NCBI RefSeq assembly: GCF_019430905.1
Contig: NZ_JAHYCA010000010.1
Location: forward strand, 34,832-98,831
Direction of reading: 5' to 3'
DNA length: 64,000 nucleotides
Origin: Billgrantia antri
Lineage (GTDB): Bacteria; Pseudomonadota; Gammaproteobacteria; Pseudomonadales; Halomonadaceae
Position numbers and translations under genes: made by a program. Of this stretch, positions 8,233 to 16,928 are shown in pieces. The notes under the pieces were generated by a model that was not told the origin of the DNA, ran no database searches, and was given only the letters and a program-made list of their open reading frames with translations. Every line of letters starts with the position of its first letter. Within the stretch, counting starts at the first letter, position 1.

Positions 8233-9237
8233 ATGGGCCTGCTGATCGACGGCAAGTGGCAAGACCAGTGGTACGACACCAAGAAGCACGGCGGCGAGTT
8301 CGTGCGAGAGTCCGCCAAGCTGCGCGACTGGGTCACCCGTGACGGCAGCCCGGGGCCCGAAGGGCAGCGGGCGGTACCGGCGGAGGGGGGGCGCTTCCAT
8401 CTGTATGTCTCGCTGGCCTGCCCTTGGGCCCACCGCACACTGATCATGCGCAAGCTCAAGGGGCTGGAAGACCTGATCGGCGTTTCATGGGTCAGTCCAC
8501 TGATGCTCGACCAGGGCTGGAGCTACCATGAGCACGAGGGGGCGAGCGGCGATCAGGTCAATGGCGTCGAGTACCACCGCGAACTCTACACCCTGACCGA
8601 CCCGCACTATACCGGACGGGTCACGGTGCCGGTGCTGTGGGACAAGCGGGAGGGGCGGATCGTCAACAACGAGTCTGCCGAACTGGTACGCATCCTCAAC
8701 GAGGCCTTCGACGAGGTGACTGGCAACCGGCTCGACTTCTATCCTGAGGATCTGCGAGAAAACATCGACACGGTCAACGATGACGTCTACGAGCACATCA
8801 ATAACGGCGTCTATAAAGCGGGCTTCGCCACCGAGCAGGAGGTCTACGAGAAGCACGTGACGGCACTGTTCGAAGCGCTCGACCGCGTCGAGGCGCGCCT
8901 GGCCGATAACCGCTACCTGGCCGGCGAGTGGTTCACCGAGGCCGACGTGCGCCTGTTCACCACCCTGGTGCGCTTCGATGCCGTCTATTACAGCCACTTC
9001 AAGTGCAACTTCAGACGCATCGAGGACTACCCGAATCTGTCGCACTACCTGCGCGAGCTGTATCAGTGGCCGGGCGTGGCCGAGACGGTAAGCCTGGACC
9101 ACATCAAGCGCCACTACTACTACAGCCATGACACCATCAATCCGACCCGCATCGTGCCCAAGGGGCCGCTGCTCGACTTCACGCGGCCGCACGACCGTGA
9201 GCGGCTGCCGGGGCAGGGGATTCGCCGGAAACGCTGA
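8233..9237 (+). CDS. yqjG: Glutathionyl-hydroquinone reductase (Xi-class GST)
   Basis: A cytosolic enzyme that uses glutathione to reduce glutathionyl-hydroquinones to free hydroquinones. At 334 residues it is the normal size for YqjG/ECM4 proteins. The N-terminus MGLLIDGKWQDQWYDTK matches the family start, which selects the second of two adjacent ATGs (8230 and 8233); GGAGG lies just upstream. The catalytic cysteine is Cys63 in CPWAHRTLIM, the same residue number as in E. coli YqjG. The helical GST C-terminal domain spans about 165-320 (EVYEKHVTALFEALDRVEARL...YLAGEWFTEADVRLFTTLVRFD). The 262-base upstream region contains a GCTTGA-N3-TCAAGC inverted repeat at 8009-8023 and no other gene. Confidence 0.95.
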   Translation: MGLLIDGKWQDQWYDTKKHGGEFVRESAKLRDWVTRDGSPGPEGQRAVPAEGGRFHLYVSLACPWAHRTLIMRKLKGLEDLIGVSWVSPLMLDQGWSYHEHEGASGDQVNGVEYHRELYTLTDPHYTGRVTVPVLWDKREGRIVNNESAELVRILNEAFDEVTGNRLDFYPEDLRENIDTVNDDVYEHINNGVYKAGFATEQEVYEKHVTALFEALDRVEARLADNRYLAGEWFTEADVRLFTTLVRFDAVYYSHFKCNFRRIEDYPNLSHYLRELYQWPGVAETVSLDHIKRHYYYSHDTINPTRIVPKGPLLDFTRPHDRERLPGQGIRRKR

Positions 9238-9246
9238 CCGAGTTCG

Positions 9247-9265
9247 CCGCTCCTGATAGGAGCGG
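9247..9265. terminator. Hairpin between convergent yqjG and ABC-binding-protein genes
   Basis: An 8-bp perfect stem CCGCTCCT / AGGAGCGG with a 3-base loop, 10 bases after the yqjG stop and 24 bases from the end of the opposing gene. No T-run on either side, so termination strength is uncertain. Confidence 0.5.
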
Positions 9266-9288
9266 CGGAGCCGCACAGTGGAGCTCGC

Positions 9289-10257
9289 TCAGTAGGCGGC
9301 TTCGGGCTGATAGAACTCCTCGACGTTGCCGCCGGTGATCAGGTCGGCGGCGAGGATTACCCGCGACGGTACGCCGTGATACATGTCGCCCAGCCGCTCG
9401 CCCTTCACCCCGTGCACGGCCAGGGCGATGGCGGAGGCGATCATGTTGGGCGGGTAGGTCACCGTGCCGCGAACCACCGGATGGTCGTTGCGGATCATCT
9501 CGATGACCTGCTGCGAGCCGCCCCCGCCGACGATCAGCTTGACGTCGTCGCGCTCATTCTCTTCCACTGCACGCAGTGCCGAGACCAGCACGTCGTCGTC
9601 GCCGGCCCAGATCGCATCGACTTGAGGATTGCTGCCGAGCAGGTCCTCGGTGACGCTCAGGGCCTTCTGCGGATTCCAGTCGGTGGCCTGGGAATCGAGA
9701 ATGTTGATGTCGGGATAGTCGGCCATCACCGCATTGAAGGCCTCGACGCGCTGAGAGTTGATCGGAATGGGCGGGCCTTCAAGCACCAGAATATTGCCTT
9801 CTCCGCCGAGCTCCTCGGCCATGTAGCGGGCCGCCACTTCACCCAGCCCCGGGTTGTCGCCGGCGAGGAAGACGTCCTGGCTCGGCTCTTCCAGCTCGCG
9901 ATCGACCACCACCGTGTAGATGCCCGACTCGTAGGCTTCGGTGATCACTTGCTGCAACGTGGCGGGATTGTGGGGCAGGATCACCAGGGCGTCGAGGTCG
10001 CGGATCATCAGATCCTCGACGTTCGAGACCTGGGCGGTGCCCGAACTGGCCGAGAGTACCGTGAAGCTGACGTCATCGTGCTTCTCGGCCAGTTCCTCGG
10101 TGGCATGCTGCGCCCACCACAGCAAGCCTGCGGTCCAGCCGTGGTCGGCGGAGGGTACGGTCACGCCGATGTGATACTCCTCCGCGCTGGCCGCCAGCGG
10201 GGTGGCCACCAGGGCGGCCGTCAGCGCGGTTTGCTTGAGAACGCGTTTTATCGTCAT
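9289..10257 (-). CDS. Sugar ABC transporter periplasmic binding protein (ribose type)
   Basis: The binding protein of the transporter encoded just upstream on the same strand. The 322-residue protein has a signal peptide (TIKRVLKQTALTAALVATPLAASA, cleavage before EEYHIG) and a Peripla_BP_4 fold typical of ribose, xylose or inositol binding proteins. The ATG at 10257 with GGGAGTG upstream is chosen; an upstream extension would put 21 residues before the signal sequence. It is last in the operon isomerase - dehydrogenase - ATPase - permease - binding protein. The ligand is not deducible; the enzymes suggest an oxidised or isomerised monosaccharide or cyclitol. Confidence 0.9.
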   Translation of the reverse strand: MTIKRVLKQTALTAALVATPLAASAEEYHIGVTVPSADHGWTAGLLWWAQHATEELAEKHDDVSFTVLSASSGTAQVSNVEDLMIRDLDALVILPHNPATLQQVITEAYESGIYTVVVDRELEEPSQDVFLAGDNPGLGEVAARYMAEELGGEGNILVLEGPPIPINSQRVEAFNAVMADYPDINILDSQATDWNPQKALSVTEDLLGSNPQVDAIWAGDDDVLVSALRAVEENERDDVKLIVGGGGSQQVIEMIRNDHPVVRGTVTYPPNMIASAIALAVHGVKGERLGDMYHGVPSRVILAADLITGGNVEEFYQPEAAY

Positions 10258-10351
10258 TGTTGTCACTCCCGTTGCATCGTGGTCGAACGAATGGGCTGGC
10301 ATACCCAGCGATGACGGCACGGCGCTCTCATCCGCCGGCCATCGGCTCCAG

Positions 10352-11347
10352 TCAGCCGGTGCGTCGGTACTGCAGCAGCACCGCCAGCAGGATCACGGCT
10401 CCCTTGACCAGGCCCTGCAGGTAGGGCGAGACCCCGGTCAGGTTGAGCATGTTGTTGATGATCCCCAGTATCAGCGCGCCGATGACCGTGCCCCACACCG
10501 AGCCGCGCCCGCCGGACAGGGCCGTGCCGCCAATCACCACCGCGGCGATGTCGTCGAGCTCGTAGAAATAGCCGGCGTCGCTGGGGCTGACCGAGTTGAG
10601 CCGCGAACTCAGCATGATGGCGGAGAGACCCACGCAGATCCCGGCGATCACGAAGGTGCTGAGCACCACCCGTTCGACGCGAATGCCGGCATAGCGGGCC
10701 ACCTGCGGGTTGGCGCCCACGGCACACACATGACGCCCGAAGGGCGTGTGGAACAGCAGGACATGGGCGATGGCGGCGAGGCCGAAGAAGGTCCATACCG
10801 GAATCGGCAGGCCCAGGACATAACCGCCGCCTATCTCGGAGAAGAGCGGGTTGGGGGTCGTCACTTCGCCGGCATCGGTGAGGTAGAGCGCCAGCGAGCG
10901 AAAAATCGACATGCTGGCCAGCGTCACCACGAAGGCGGCCATTCGTCCTCGGGTGACCAGCAGGCCGTTGAACAGGCCGAACAGCGAGCCGGCCACCAGC
11001 GCGGCCAGCATGCCGAGGAGCACGCCCTGGAGGGGGTCGGCAATGGCATTGACGACATAGAGCAGCAGCACCCCCACCAGGGCCACCATGGAGCCCACCG
11101 AGAGGTCGATGCCGCCGGCAATGATCACGAATGTCATGCCGATGGCGATGATCCCGGTATAGGAGACCTGGCGCAGCACGTTGGAAATGTTGCGCGCGTC
11201 GAAGAAGTACTCGCTGGCCAGTGACGAGAGTACGAAAAGGATGATCAGCGCCAGCAGCGGCGCCAGGATGGTGGCGTTGAGCGGCAGCCGACGCAGTCGC
11301 TGCAGGCCCAGTTGCCCCATCGGCTTGGAGTTCGAAGCGTCGTTCAT
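10352..11347 (-). CDS. Sugar ABC transporter permease (RbsC type)
   Basis: The inner-membrane permease of the ribose-type transporter, 331 residues with about ten hydrophobic segments (for example ATILAPLLALIILFVLSSLA) and the family loop GGIDLSVGSMVALVG. The ATG at 11347 is one base past the stop of the ATPase gene, with GAGGTG as ribosome site, so translation is probably coupled. It works with the ATPase upstream and the binding protein downstream. Confidence 0.92.
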   Translation of the reverse strand: MNDASNSKPMGQLGLQRLRRLPLNATILAPLLALIILFVLSSLASEYFFDARNISNVLRQVSYTGIIAIGMTFVIIAGGIDLSVGSMVALVGVLLLYVVNAIADPLQGVLLGMLAALVAGSLFGLFNGLLVTRGRMAAFVVTLASMSIFRSLALYLTDAGEVTTPNPLFSEIGGGYVLGLPIPVWTFFGLAAIAHVLLFHTPFGRHVCAVGANPQVARYAGIRVERVVLSTFVIAGICVGLSAIMLSSRLNSVSPSDAGYFYELDDIAAVVIGGTALSGGRGSVWGTVIGALILGIINNMLNLTGVSPYLQGLVKGAVILLAVLLQYRRTG

Positions 11348-11348
11348 G

Positions 11349-12863
11349 TCAATGCACCTCGGCACCTGCCTGGCCGCGCTGGCGTGCACCGGCGGCATAG
11401 AGCATGATGTCCCGTTCGTTGATCTCTTCGTAGTCGAGTTCGGCAGCGATGCGCCCCTCGCGTATCACCAGCACCCTGTCGCACAGGCCGATGATCTCCT
11501 CCAGCTCCGAGGAGATGACCATCACCGCCTTGCCTTGCTCGGCCAGCGAGCGGATCAGCCGATAGATCTGCTGCTTGGTGGCGATGTCGATGCCGCGCGT
11601 GGGCTCGTCGAGGATCAGCACCTCGGGGTCGATGTCCAGCAGCTTGGCGAGGTACACCTTCTGCTGGTTGCCGCCGCTGAGTAGCTGCACCGGTTCGCTG
11701 AGCCGTGCGGCCTTGATCGCCAGGCGCTGCTGGTACGCTTCGGCACAGCGGCGCTCGGCACGGTGACGTATCAACCCGCGTACGTAGCGCGGCAGGCTCA
11801 GGGCGGTGATGTTCTCCATCACGTTGAATGGCAGCACCAGGCCCTTGCCCTGGCGGTCTTCCGAGAGGTAAGCCAGGCCATGGGCATGCGCTGCGCGCGG
11901 CGAGTCGATGGCCAGCGGCTTGCCGTCCACCTCTATCTTGCCCGTGCTCTTGCGCCGCAGACCCATGATCGTCTCGGCGATCTCGGTGCGCCCCGAACCG
12001 ACCAGCCCGGCAAGCCCCAGCACCTCGCCGCGGTGCAGGGTAAAGTCGATGTCGTGAAGCAGGCCGGCGACGCCGAGGTCGCGCACCCGCAGGGCTGCCT
12101 CGCCCGGTGTGCCGCGCTTGTCGGGAAAGAGCTGCGACAGTTCGCGTCCCACCATCTTGCACGCCATCTCTTCCTCGCTGAGCTCGCCGGCCGGGCACAG
12201 CTCGATCTGCTGTCCGTCGCGCAGGATCAGCAGCCGATCGCAGAGCTGCCTGATCTCCTTGAGCTTGTGCGAGATGAACAAGACCGCGACGCCCTTGGCG
12301 ACCAGCGCGCGTATCACGTCGAACAGCACCGCGACCTCGCGGTCGGTCAGCACGGTGGTGGGCTCGTCAAGGATCACGATGCGCGCATCGTGGACCAGCA
12401 CCCGGGCCACTTCGACCATCTGGCGTTCGGCCACGCTGAGCCGCTCGATGGGCAGGTCGGGGTCGAGCTCCACCGCCAGCGAATGCAGCACCTCGCGGGT
12501 GCGCTGACGCATTCGGGCGCGGTCGAGCAGGGCGCCTCGGCGCAGCTCCTGGCCGAGGAACACGTTCTCGTAGACCCGCAGGGTCGAGACCAGGTTGAAC
12601 TCCTGGGGGATCATCGCCACGCCGTGGCGGCGTGCCGTGATCGGGTCGAGGGCGCTGAAGGTCTGTCCATCGAGGATCACCCGGCCGGCGCTGGGTGTAT
12701 ACACGCCGCTGACGATCTTGAGCAGGGTCGACTTGCCTGCGCCGTTCTCGCCGAGGATGCCCACTACTTCGCCCGGGGCGAGATCGAAGGCGATATTCTC
12801 GAGCACCGTGACCGGGCCGAAGGCCTTGCCGATGCCTTCCAGGCGCAGGACGGGATGGCTCAT
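11349..12863 (-). CDS. Sugar ABC transporter ATPase, tandem nucleotide-binding domains (RbsA/MglA type)
   Basis: 504 residues with two nucleotide-binding domains, as in RbsA, MglA and AraG. Domain 1 has Walker A GENGAGKST, signature LSVAERQ and Walker B VILDEPTTVL. Domain 2 has a degenerate Walker A (GLVGSGRTE), signature LSGGNQQK and Walker B LILDEPTRGID. The degenerate second site is normal for the family. The ATG at 12863 overlaps the preceding stop (ATGA) and agrees with the family start (SHPVLRLEGIGKAFG). Confidence 0.93.
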   Translation of the reverse strand: MSHPVLRLEGIGKAFGPVTVLENIAFDLAPGEVVGILGENGAGKSTLLKIVSGVYTPSAGRVILDGQTFSALDPITARRHGVAMIPQEFNLVSTLRVYENVFLGQELRRGALLDRARMRQRTREVLHSLAVELDPDLPIERLSVAERQMVEVARVLVHDARIVILDEPTTVLTDREVAVLFDVIRALVAKGVAVLFISHKLKEIRQLCDRLLILRDGQQIELCPAGELSEEEMACKMVGRELSQLFPDKRGTPGEAALRVRDLGVAGLLHDIDFTLHRGEVLGLAGLVGSGRTEIAETIMGLRRKSTGKIEVDGKPLAIDSPRAAHAHGLAYLSEDRQGKGLVLPFNVMENITALSLPRYVRGLIRHRAERRCAEAYQQRLAIKAARLSEPVQLLSGGNQQKVYLAKLLDIDPEVLILDEPTRGIDIATKQQIYRLIRSLAEQGKAVMVISSELEEIIGLCDRVLVIREGRIAAELDYEEINERDIMLYAAGARQRGQAGAEVH

Positions 12864-14020
12864 GGCTGGTTTCCCTTGTCCTGCAGCGGAGTCCAGGTAC
12901 CCGCGGCGCGACTCGAGGCGAGTGTGGCAGCGATGAAACGCATGCCGTCGACCCCATCGTCCACGCCCGGCAGCCACGTCATCTCGGTGCCTTCGAGATC
13001 ATCGGCGAGCGCCTGATAGAGGTTGGCAAACGCCTCGAGGAAGCCCTCAGGATGGCCGCCGGGGATACGAATGCCGCGGGCGACGTCGGCGCCGAGGCGG
13101 TCGTCACGGCGCGTCAGGCGTTGGGCCGGGCCGTCGAGCGGGGCGAAGTGGAGTTCGTTGGGCGTTTCCTGGGCCCAGCGCAGGCTGGCCTTCTCGCCCA
13201 CCACGCGGATGCTGAGTCCATTCTCGAACCCGGGAGAGGTTTGGCTGGCCCACAGCATGCCTCGGGCACCGCCGGCGAAGCGCAGCAGGGCGTGCACGTT
13301 GTCGTCCAGCTCGCGCCCCGCCACGGCGGTGAACAGCTCGGCGCTGACCTCGCTGACGCGCTGGCCGCTAATGAACTGGGCCAGGTGAAAGGCGTGTACG
13401 CCGATATCGCCCAGGCAACCCGCCGACCCGGCCCTGGCCGGGTCCAGGCGCCAGGCGGCCTGGCGGTTGTCCGCCCCGGGGGCTTCGCTGAGCCACTCCT
13501 GCACATACTCCACGTGCACGCTGCGAAGGCGGCCCAGCTCGCCGCGCGCCACCAGCTCGCGGGCATGTTGTACCAGCGGGTAGCCGACGTAGTTGTGCAT
13601 CAGCACGAAGCGCCTGCCGCTGCGCTTCACCGCCTGGGCCAGTTGCTGGGCCTCGTCAACGCCGAGCGTCATCGGCTTCTCGCAGATCACATGCTTGCCC
13701 GCTTCCAGGCAGGCCAGCGCCATCGGGAAGTGCAGGTGGTTGGGCGTGACGATGGCGACGACTTCAGCGCCGTCCTCATGCTCGGCTTCGCCGGCGAGCA
13801 GGGCCTGATAGTCGGCATAGCAGCGAGCATCGTTCACCCCCAACTCGCGGGCCGTGGCGCGGTTGCGTTCGGGCTGCGACGAAAAACTGCCGGCGACCAG
13901 CTCGAAGCGATCGTCCATGCGCGCGGCGATGCGGTGCACGCCGCCGATCAGCGCGCCCTGGCCGCCGCCGACCATGGCCAGCCGCAGGCGCCGTGGCGTT
14001 TCCCGGTGTATGGAATTCAT
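12860..14020 (-). CDS. Gfo/Idh/MocA family NAD(P)-dependent oxidoreductase
   Basis: A 386-residue dehydrogenase of the sugar/inositol oxidoreductase family. The N-terminal Rossmann fold shows VGGGQGALIG and the cofactor and catalytic motif VICEKPMTL, with the substrate-binding half at about 160-386 (LGDIGVHAFHLAQFI). The ATG at 14020 has GAGGAGAG upstream. It sits 17 bases after the isomerase gene and overlaps the ATPase gene by 4 bases. The family oxidises a sugar or cyclitol hydroxyl; the neighbouring isomerase suggests inositol, a keto-sugar or a glycoside-derived sugar, but the substrate cannot be read from sequence. Confidence 0.9.
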   Translation of the reverse strand: MNSIHRETPRRLRLAMVGGGQGALIGGVHRIAARMDDRFELVAGSFSSQPERNRATARELGVNDARCYADYQALLAGEAEHEDGAEVVAIVTPNHLHFPMALACLEAGKHVICEKPMTLGVDEAQQLAQAVKRSGRRFVLMHNYVGYPLVQHARELVARGELGRLRSVHVEYVQEWLSEAPGADNRQAAWRLDPARAGSAGCLGDIGVHAFHLAQFISGQRVSEVSAELFTAVAGRELDDNVHALLRFAGGARGMLWASQTSPGFENGLSIRVVGEKASLRWAQETPNELHFAPLDGPAQRLTRRDDRLGADVARGIRIPGGHPEGFLEAFANLYQALADDLEGTEMTWLPGVDDGVDGMRFIAATLASSRAAGTWTPLQDKGNQP

Positions 14021-14037
14021 ATCCGCTCTCCTCGAGG

Positions 14038-15093
14038 TCAGTCGAGCCCCAGCAGGGCACGATTGGCTTGACGATCGGTGCCGGCATCGGCGAAGTCGTC
14101 GAAGGCGCGATCGGTCACCCGGATGATGTGTTCGGCGACGAAGCGGGCGCCCTCGGCGGCACCCTGCTCGGGGTGCTTGAGGGCACACTCCCACTCGATC
14201 ACCGCCCAGCCTGCGAAGTCGTACTGCGCCAGGCGCGAGAAGATGCCCTTGAAATCCACCTGGCCGTCGCCCAGCGAGCGGAAGCGTCCGGCGCGTTCGA
14301 CCCAGGAGCTGTAGCCGCCGTAGACGCCCTGCTGGGCGGTGGGATTAAACTCGGCATCCTTGACGTGGAACATGCGGATGCGGCGGTGATAGCGGTCGAG
14401 GAATGCCAGGTAGTCGAGCTGCTGCAGCACCAGGTGCGACGGGTCGTAGAGGATGCAGCAGCGTGGATGCTCGTCGACTTCGGCGAGAAAGCGCTCGAAG
14501 GTGCTGCCGTCGTGCAGGTCTTCGCCTGGGTGGATCTCGAAGCACAGGTCGACGCCTTCGCTGTCGCAAACGTCGAGAATCGGCCGCCAGCGCCTGGCCA
14601 GTTCGGCAAATCCCTCTTCCACCAGACCGGCGGGACGCTGGGGGAAGGGATAGAGGAAGGGCCACAGCAGCGCGCCGGAGAAGGTGCCCAGCGCGCTCAG
14701 CCCCAGGTTGGCGCTGGCCCGGGCGGCGAGCTTGAGCTGCTCCACGGCCCAGGCCTGGCGAGCAACGGGATCGCCGTGCAGCTCGGCCGGCGCGAAGCCA
14801 TCGAACAGGCTGTCGTAGACCGGATGCACTGCCACCAATTGCCCCTGCAGGTGGGCGGAGAGCTCGGTGATGGCCAGGCCGTACTCGGCCAGCACGGCCT
14901 GGATTTCTTGGCAGTATTCCGGGCTCTCGGCGGCGCGTTCCAGATCGAACAGGCGCTTTTCCCAGGTGGGGATCTGGACCCCCTCGAAACCGAACCTGGA
15001 GGCCCAGCGGGCAATGTCACGCAGGTTGTCGAAGGGCGGCTCGTCGCCGGCATACTGGGCCAGGAACAGCGCCGGCCCCTTGATGGTCTTCAT
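14038..15093 (-). CDS. Sugar phosphate isomerase/epimerase (xylose-isomerase-like TIM barrel)
   Basis: A 351-residue AP-endonuclease-2/xylose-isomerase-like TIM barrel. Putative divalent-metal ligands are visible at barrel strand ends: CFEIHPGED (Glu and His), LYDPSHLV (Asp and His), MFHVKDAEF (His and Asp) and VIEWECAL (Glu). First gene of the five-gene operon, starting at an ATG 64 bases downstream of a strong palindrome. Family members isomerise or epimerise keto-sugars or dehydrate inosose; its pairing with a Gfo/Idh enzyme and a ribose-type transporter recurs in inositol and rare-sugar loci. Exact substrate unknown. Confidence 0.88.
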   Translation of the reverse strand: MKTIKGPALFLAQYAGDEPPFDNLRDIARWASRFGFEGVQIPTWEKRLFDLERAAESPEYCQEIQAVLAEYGLAITELSAHLQGQLVAVHPVYDSLFDGFAPAELHGDPVARQAWAVEQLKLAARASANLGLSALGTFSGALLWPFLYPFPQRPAGLVEEGFAELARRWRPILDVCDSEGVDLCFEIHPGEDLHDGSTFERFLAEVDEHPRCCILYDPSHLVLQQLDYLAFLDRYHRRIRMFHVKDAEFNPTAQQGVYGGYSSWVERAGRFRSLGDGQVDFKGIFSRLAQYDFAGWAVIEWECALKHPEQGAAEGARFVAEHIIRVTDRAFDDFADAGTDRQANRALLGLD

Positions 15094-15156
15094 CGAGCAC
15101 CTCGTTTGTCGGTCTTGTCGGGTGCGGGCGGGAGCCCGCCTGAAGAGGCCTGAAAA

Positions 15157-15170
15157 TGTAATGGATTACA
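15157..15170. promoter_or_regulatory. LacI-type operator O1 (TGTAA-N4-TTACA)
   Basis: TGTAATGGATTACA is the core of an 18-bp perfect palindrome (AATGTAATGGATTACATT, 15155-15172). It lies 64 bases upstream of the isomerase gene and overlaps the -10 region of the predicted operon promoter, the expected place for a repressor. The same arms occur in O2 at 15389-15402. Confidence 0.75.
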
Positions 15171-15198
15171 TTGCAGCAGCAAGGACACCAAGGGTCAA
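15170..15198 (-). promoter_or_regulatory. Candidate promoter of the sugar operon, TTGACC-17-TGCAAT
   Basis: Minus-strand -35 TTGACC (15193-15198) and -10 TGCAAT (15170-15175), 17 bases apart, partly covered by operator O1. A GCGGGC-GGGA-GCCCGC hairpin (15124-15139) follows in the leader. In the 368-base gap 15094-15461 I see only these elements and operator O2. Confidence 0.45.
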
Positions 15199-15388
15199 GG
15201 CGCGGTCAAGGGGCATCGAAGCGCTGGGCAGTGGCCGGGTAATGAGTGGGAATGCGCTGGCAGCGGGCTTCGTTGTCAGGTTTTGCTTGGCGAAAGCGAG
15301 ACTTTTCTTAGACTAAAGGGTGATGGGCGAGCGGTTCCTGCTGGCCCAAGCATTACCGCACCGTGTGAGTTCGACCAGTGAGAGATGG

Positions 15389-15402
15389 TGTAACGCTTTA
15401 CA
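15389..15402. promoter_or_regulatory. LacI-type operator O2 (TGTAA-N4-TTACA)
   Basis: TGTAACGCTTTACA has the same 5-base arms and 4-base spacer as O1, 60 bases upstream of the LacI-family gene. Centre-to-centre distance to O1 is 232 bases, close to 22 helical turns, so repressor looping and autoregulation are both possible. Confidence 0.65.
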
Positions 15403-15461
15403 TGTCAAGGAGAGGAAACTCACAATAAGGCGAACGAATCCTCTCCAGGCGAACGCTTTCC

Positions 15462-16463
15462 ATGCCCACCATCAAGGATGTCGCCAAGGCCGCGGGCTGT
15501 TCCACGGCCACCGTGTCGCGGGCGCTGGCCAGCCCCGAGAAGGTCACGGAGGCCACGCGGCAGCGCGTGGCGCGGGCCATTGCCGAGGTTGGCTACGCTC
15601 CCAACGTGGCGGCACGCAACCTGCGCCGCGCCGAGTCGCGAACGATCGTCACCCTGCTGCCTGATATCTCAAACCCTTTCTTCTCCGAGATCATCAACGG
15701 CATGGAGGAGGTGGCCCATCAGGCCGGCTATCAGCTGCTGGTCGGCGACTGCGAGCGCGATCCAGCCAGGGCGGAGGCCTACTTCAGCCTGCTGCCGACC
15801 AACCAGGCCGACGGCATCATCCTGCTGACCTCCGACATTCCCCATGCGCTGGTCAGGCGTGCCGTCAGCCGGGCGAATGCCCCGCTGGTCATGGCCTGTG
15901 AGTTCTTTGCGGATATCGACCTGCCGACGGTTGCCATTGACAATTACCAGGCTGCGGCCCACGCCATCGATTACCTGGCCTCGCTGGGCCACGAGCGTAT
16001 CGCCTCGGTCTCAGGTCCCGTCGGCAACCCTATCTGTCGCGAGCGCACCCGCGGCTATCGCGATACGCTGGCCGCCCGGGGGCTTTCGGGTTCGGCGCGG
16101 GTGGTGGAGGGCGATTTCGGCTTTCGTTCCGGCTATCAGCAGGGGTTGGCATTGCTCGAAGGTACCGACCGGCCCAGCGCGATCTTCTGTCATAGCGACG
16201 AGATGGCCATCGGCGTGCTCAAGGCGGCACGCCAGCTCGGTATTGGCGTGCCCGAGGCCCTCTCGGTGGTGGGCTTCGATAACATCGGCTTCAGCGAGTA
16301 CTGCGAGCCGGAGCTGACCACCGTCAGCCAGCCCCGCCACGAGATCGGCCAGCAGGCGATGCGCATGCTGTTGAGCCTCCTGGCGGGGGAGAGTGTGGTG
16401 CGCCGGCAGACGCTGAGCACGCAGCTCATCGTGCGCAAGAGCACCGGACGGTCAGCCACCTGA
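15462..16463 (+). CDS. LacI family transcriptional regulator
   Basis: A 333-residue LacI/GalR repressor. The HTH is at the very N-terminus (PTIKDVAKAAGCSTATVSRAL, residues 2-22), with the hinge helix NVAARNLRRAESRTI around residues 47-61, followed by a periplasmic-binding-protein-like sensor domain (DISNPFFSEIINGMEE...GFDNIGFSEYCEPELTTV). It is divergent from the five-gene sugar operon and the two matching palindromes in the gap are its likely operators. The inducer is presumably the sugar or an intermediate of that operon. No clear ribosome site precedes the ATG, but the HTH fixes the start. Confidence 0.94.
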   Translation: MPTIKDVAKAAGCSTATVSRALASPEKVTEATRQRVARAIAEVGYAPNVAARNLRRAESRTIVTLLPDISNPFFSEIINGMEEVAHQAGYQLLVGDCERDPARAEAYFSLLPTNQADGIILLTSDIPHALVRRAVSRANAPLVMACEFFADIDLPTVAIDNYQAAAHAIDYLASLGHERIASVSGPVGNPICRERTRGYRDTLAARGLSGSARVVEGDFGFRSGYQQGLALLEGTDRPSAIFCHSDEMAIGVLKAARQLGIGVPEALSVVGFDNIGFSEYCEPELTTVSQPRHEIGQQAMRMLLSLLAGESVVRRQTLSTQLIVRKSTGRSAT

Positions 16464-16472
16464 ACGGAGAGA

Positions 16473-16928
16473 CTACTTGCCGTGCTGCTTCGCCAGCCAG
16501 CGGTCCAGGGCATTGGCGAATTCGCGCCGGTCGGTGTCGCTGTAGCCTTTGGGCCCGCCGGTGTGTTCGCCGCTGGAGCGCATCGTCTCCATGAAGTCGC
16601 GTAGCTGAACCTTGGTGCGGATGTTGTTCTTGTCGAGCATCTCGCCGCGAGTGGTCATCACCGCGGCGCCCTTGTCGATGGCCTCCATGGCCAGCGGCAG
16701 GTCGGAGCTGATCAGCAGATCGCCCTTCTCGAGGCGTTCCACTATCTCGTTGTCGGCGGCATCGAAGCCATGGCTCACCGACAGCGACTTGACCCATTTA
16801 GAGGGCGGCAGGGGAATCGCATGATTGGCGACGAACCAGGCCGGGGTGGTGGTGCGCTCGGCGGCGCGGACGATGATCTCGCGGGCGACCTTGGGGCAGG
16901 CGTCGGCATCGACCCATAAGGTGGGCAT
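16473..16928 (-). CDS. yaiI: YaiI/YqxD family (UPF0178, DUF188) protein
   Basis: A 151-residue protein with the family signature PTLWVDADACPKVAREII at the N-terminus and the internal SSDLPLA and TTRGEMLDKNNI motifs. The fold is PIN-like with conserved acidic residues, so a nuclease-type activity is suspected for the family, but no function is established. It ends 9 bases from the convergent LacI-family gene and is transcribed alone. Confidence 0.92.
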   Translation of the reverse strand: MPTLWVDADACPKVAREIIVRAAERTTTPAWFVANHAIPLPPSKWVKSLSVSHGFDAADNEIVERLEKGDLLISSDLPLAMEAIDKGAAVMTTRGEMLDKNNIRTKVQLRDFMETMRSSGEHTGGPKGYSDTDRREFANALDRWLAKQHGK

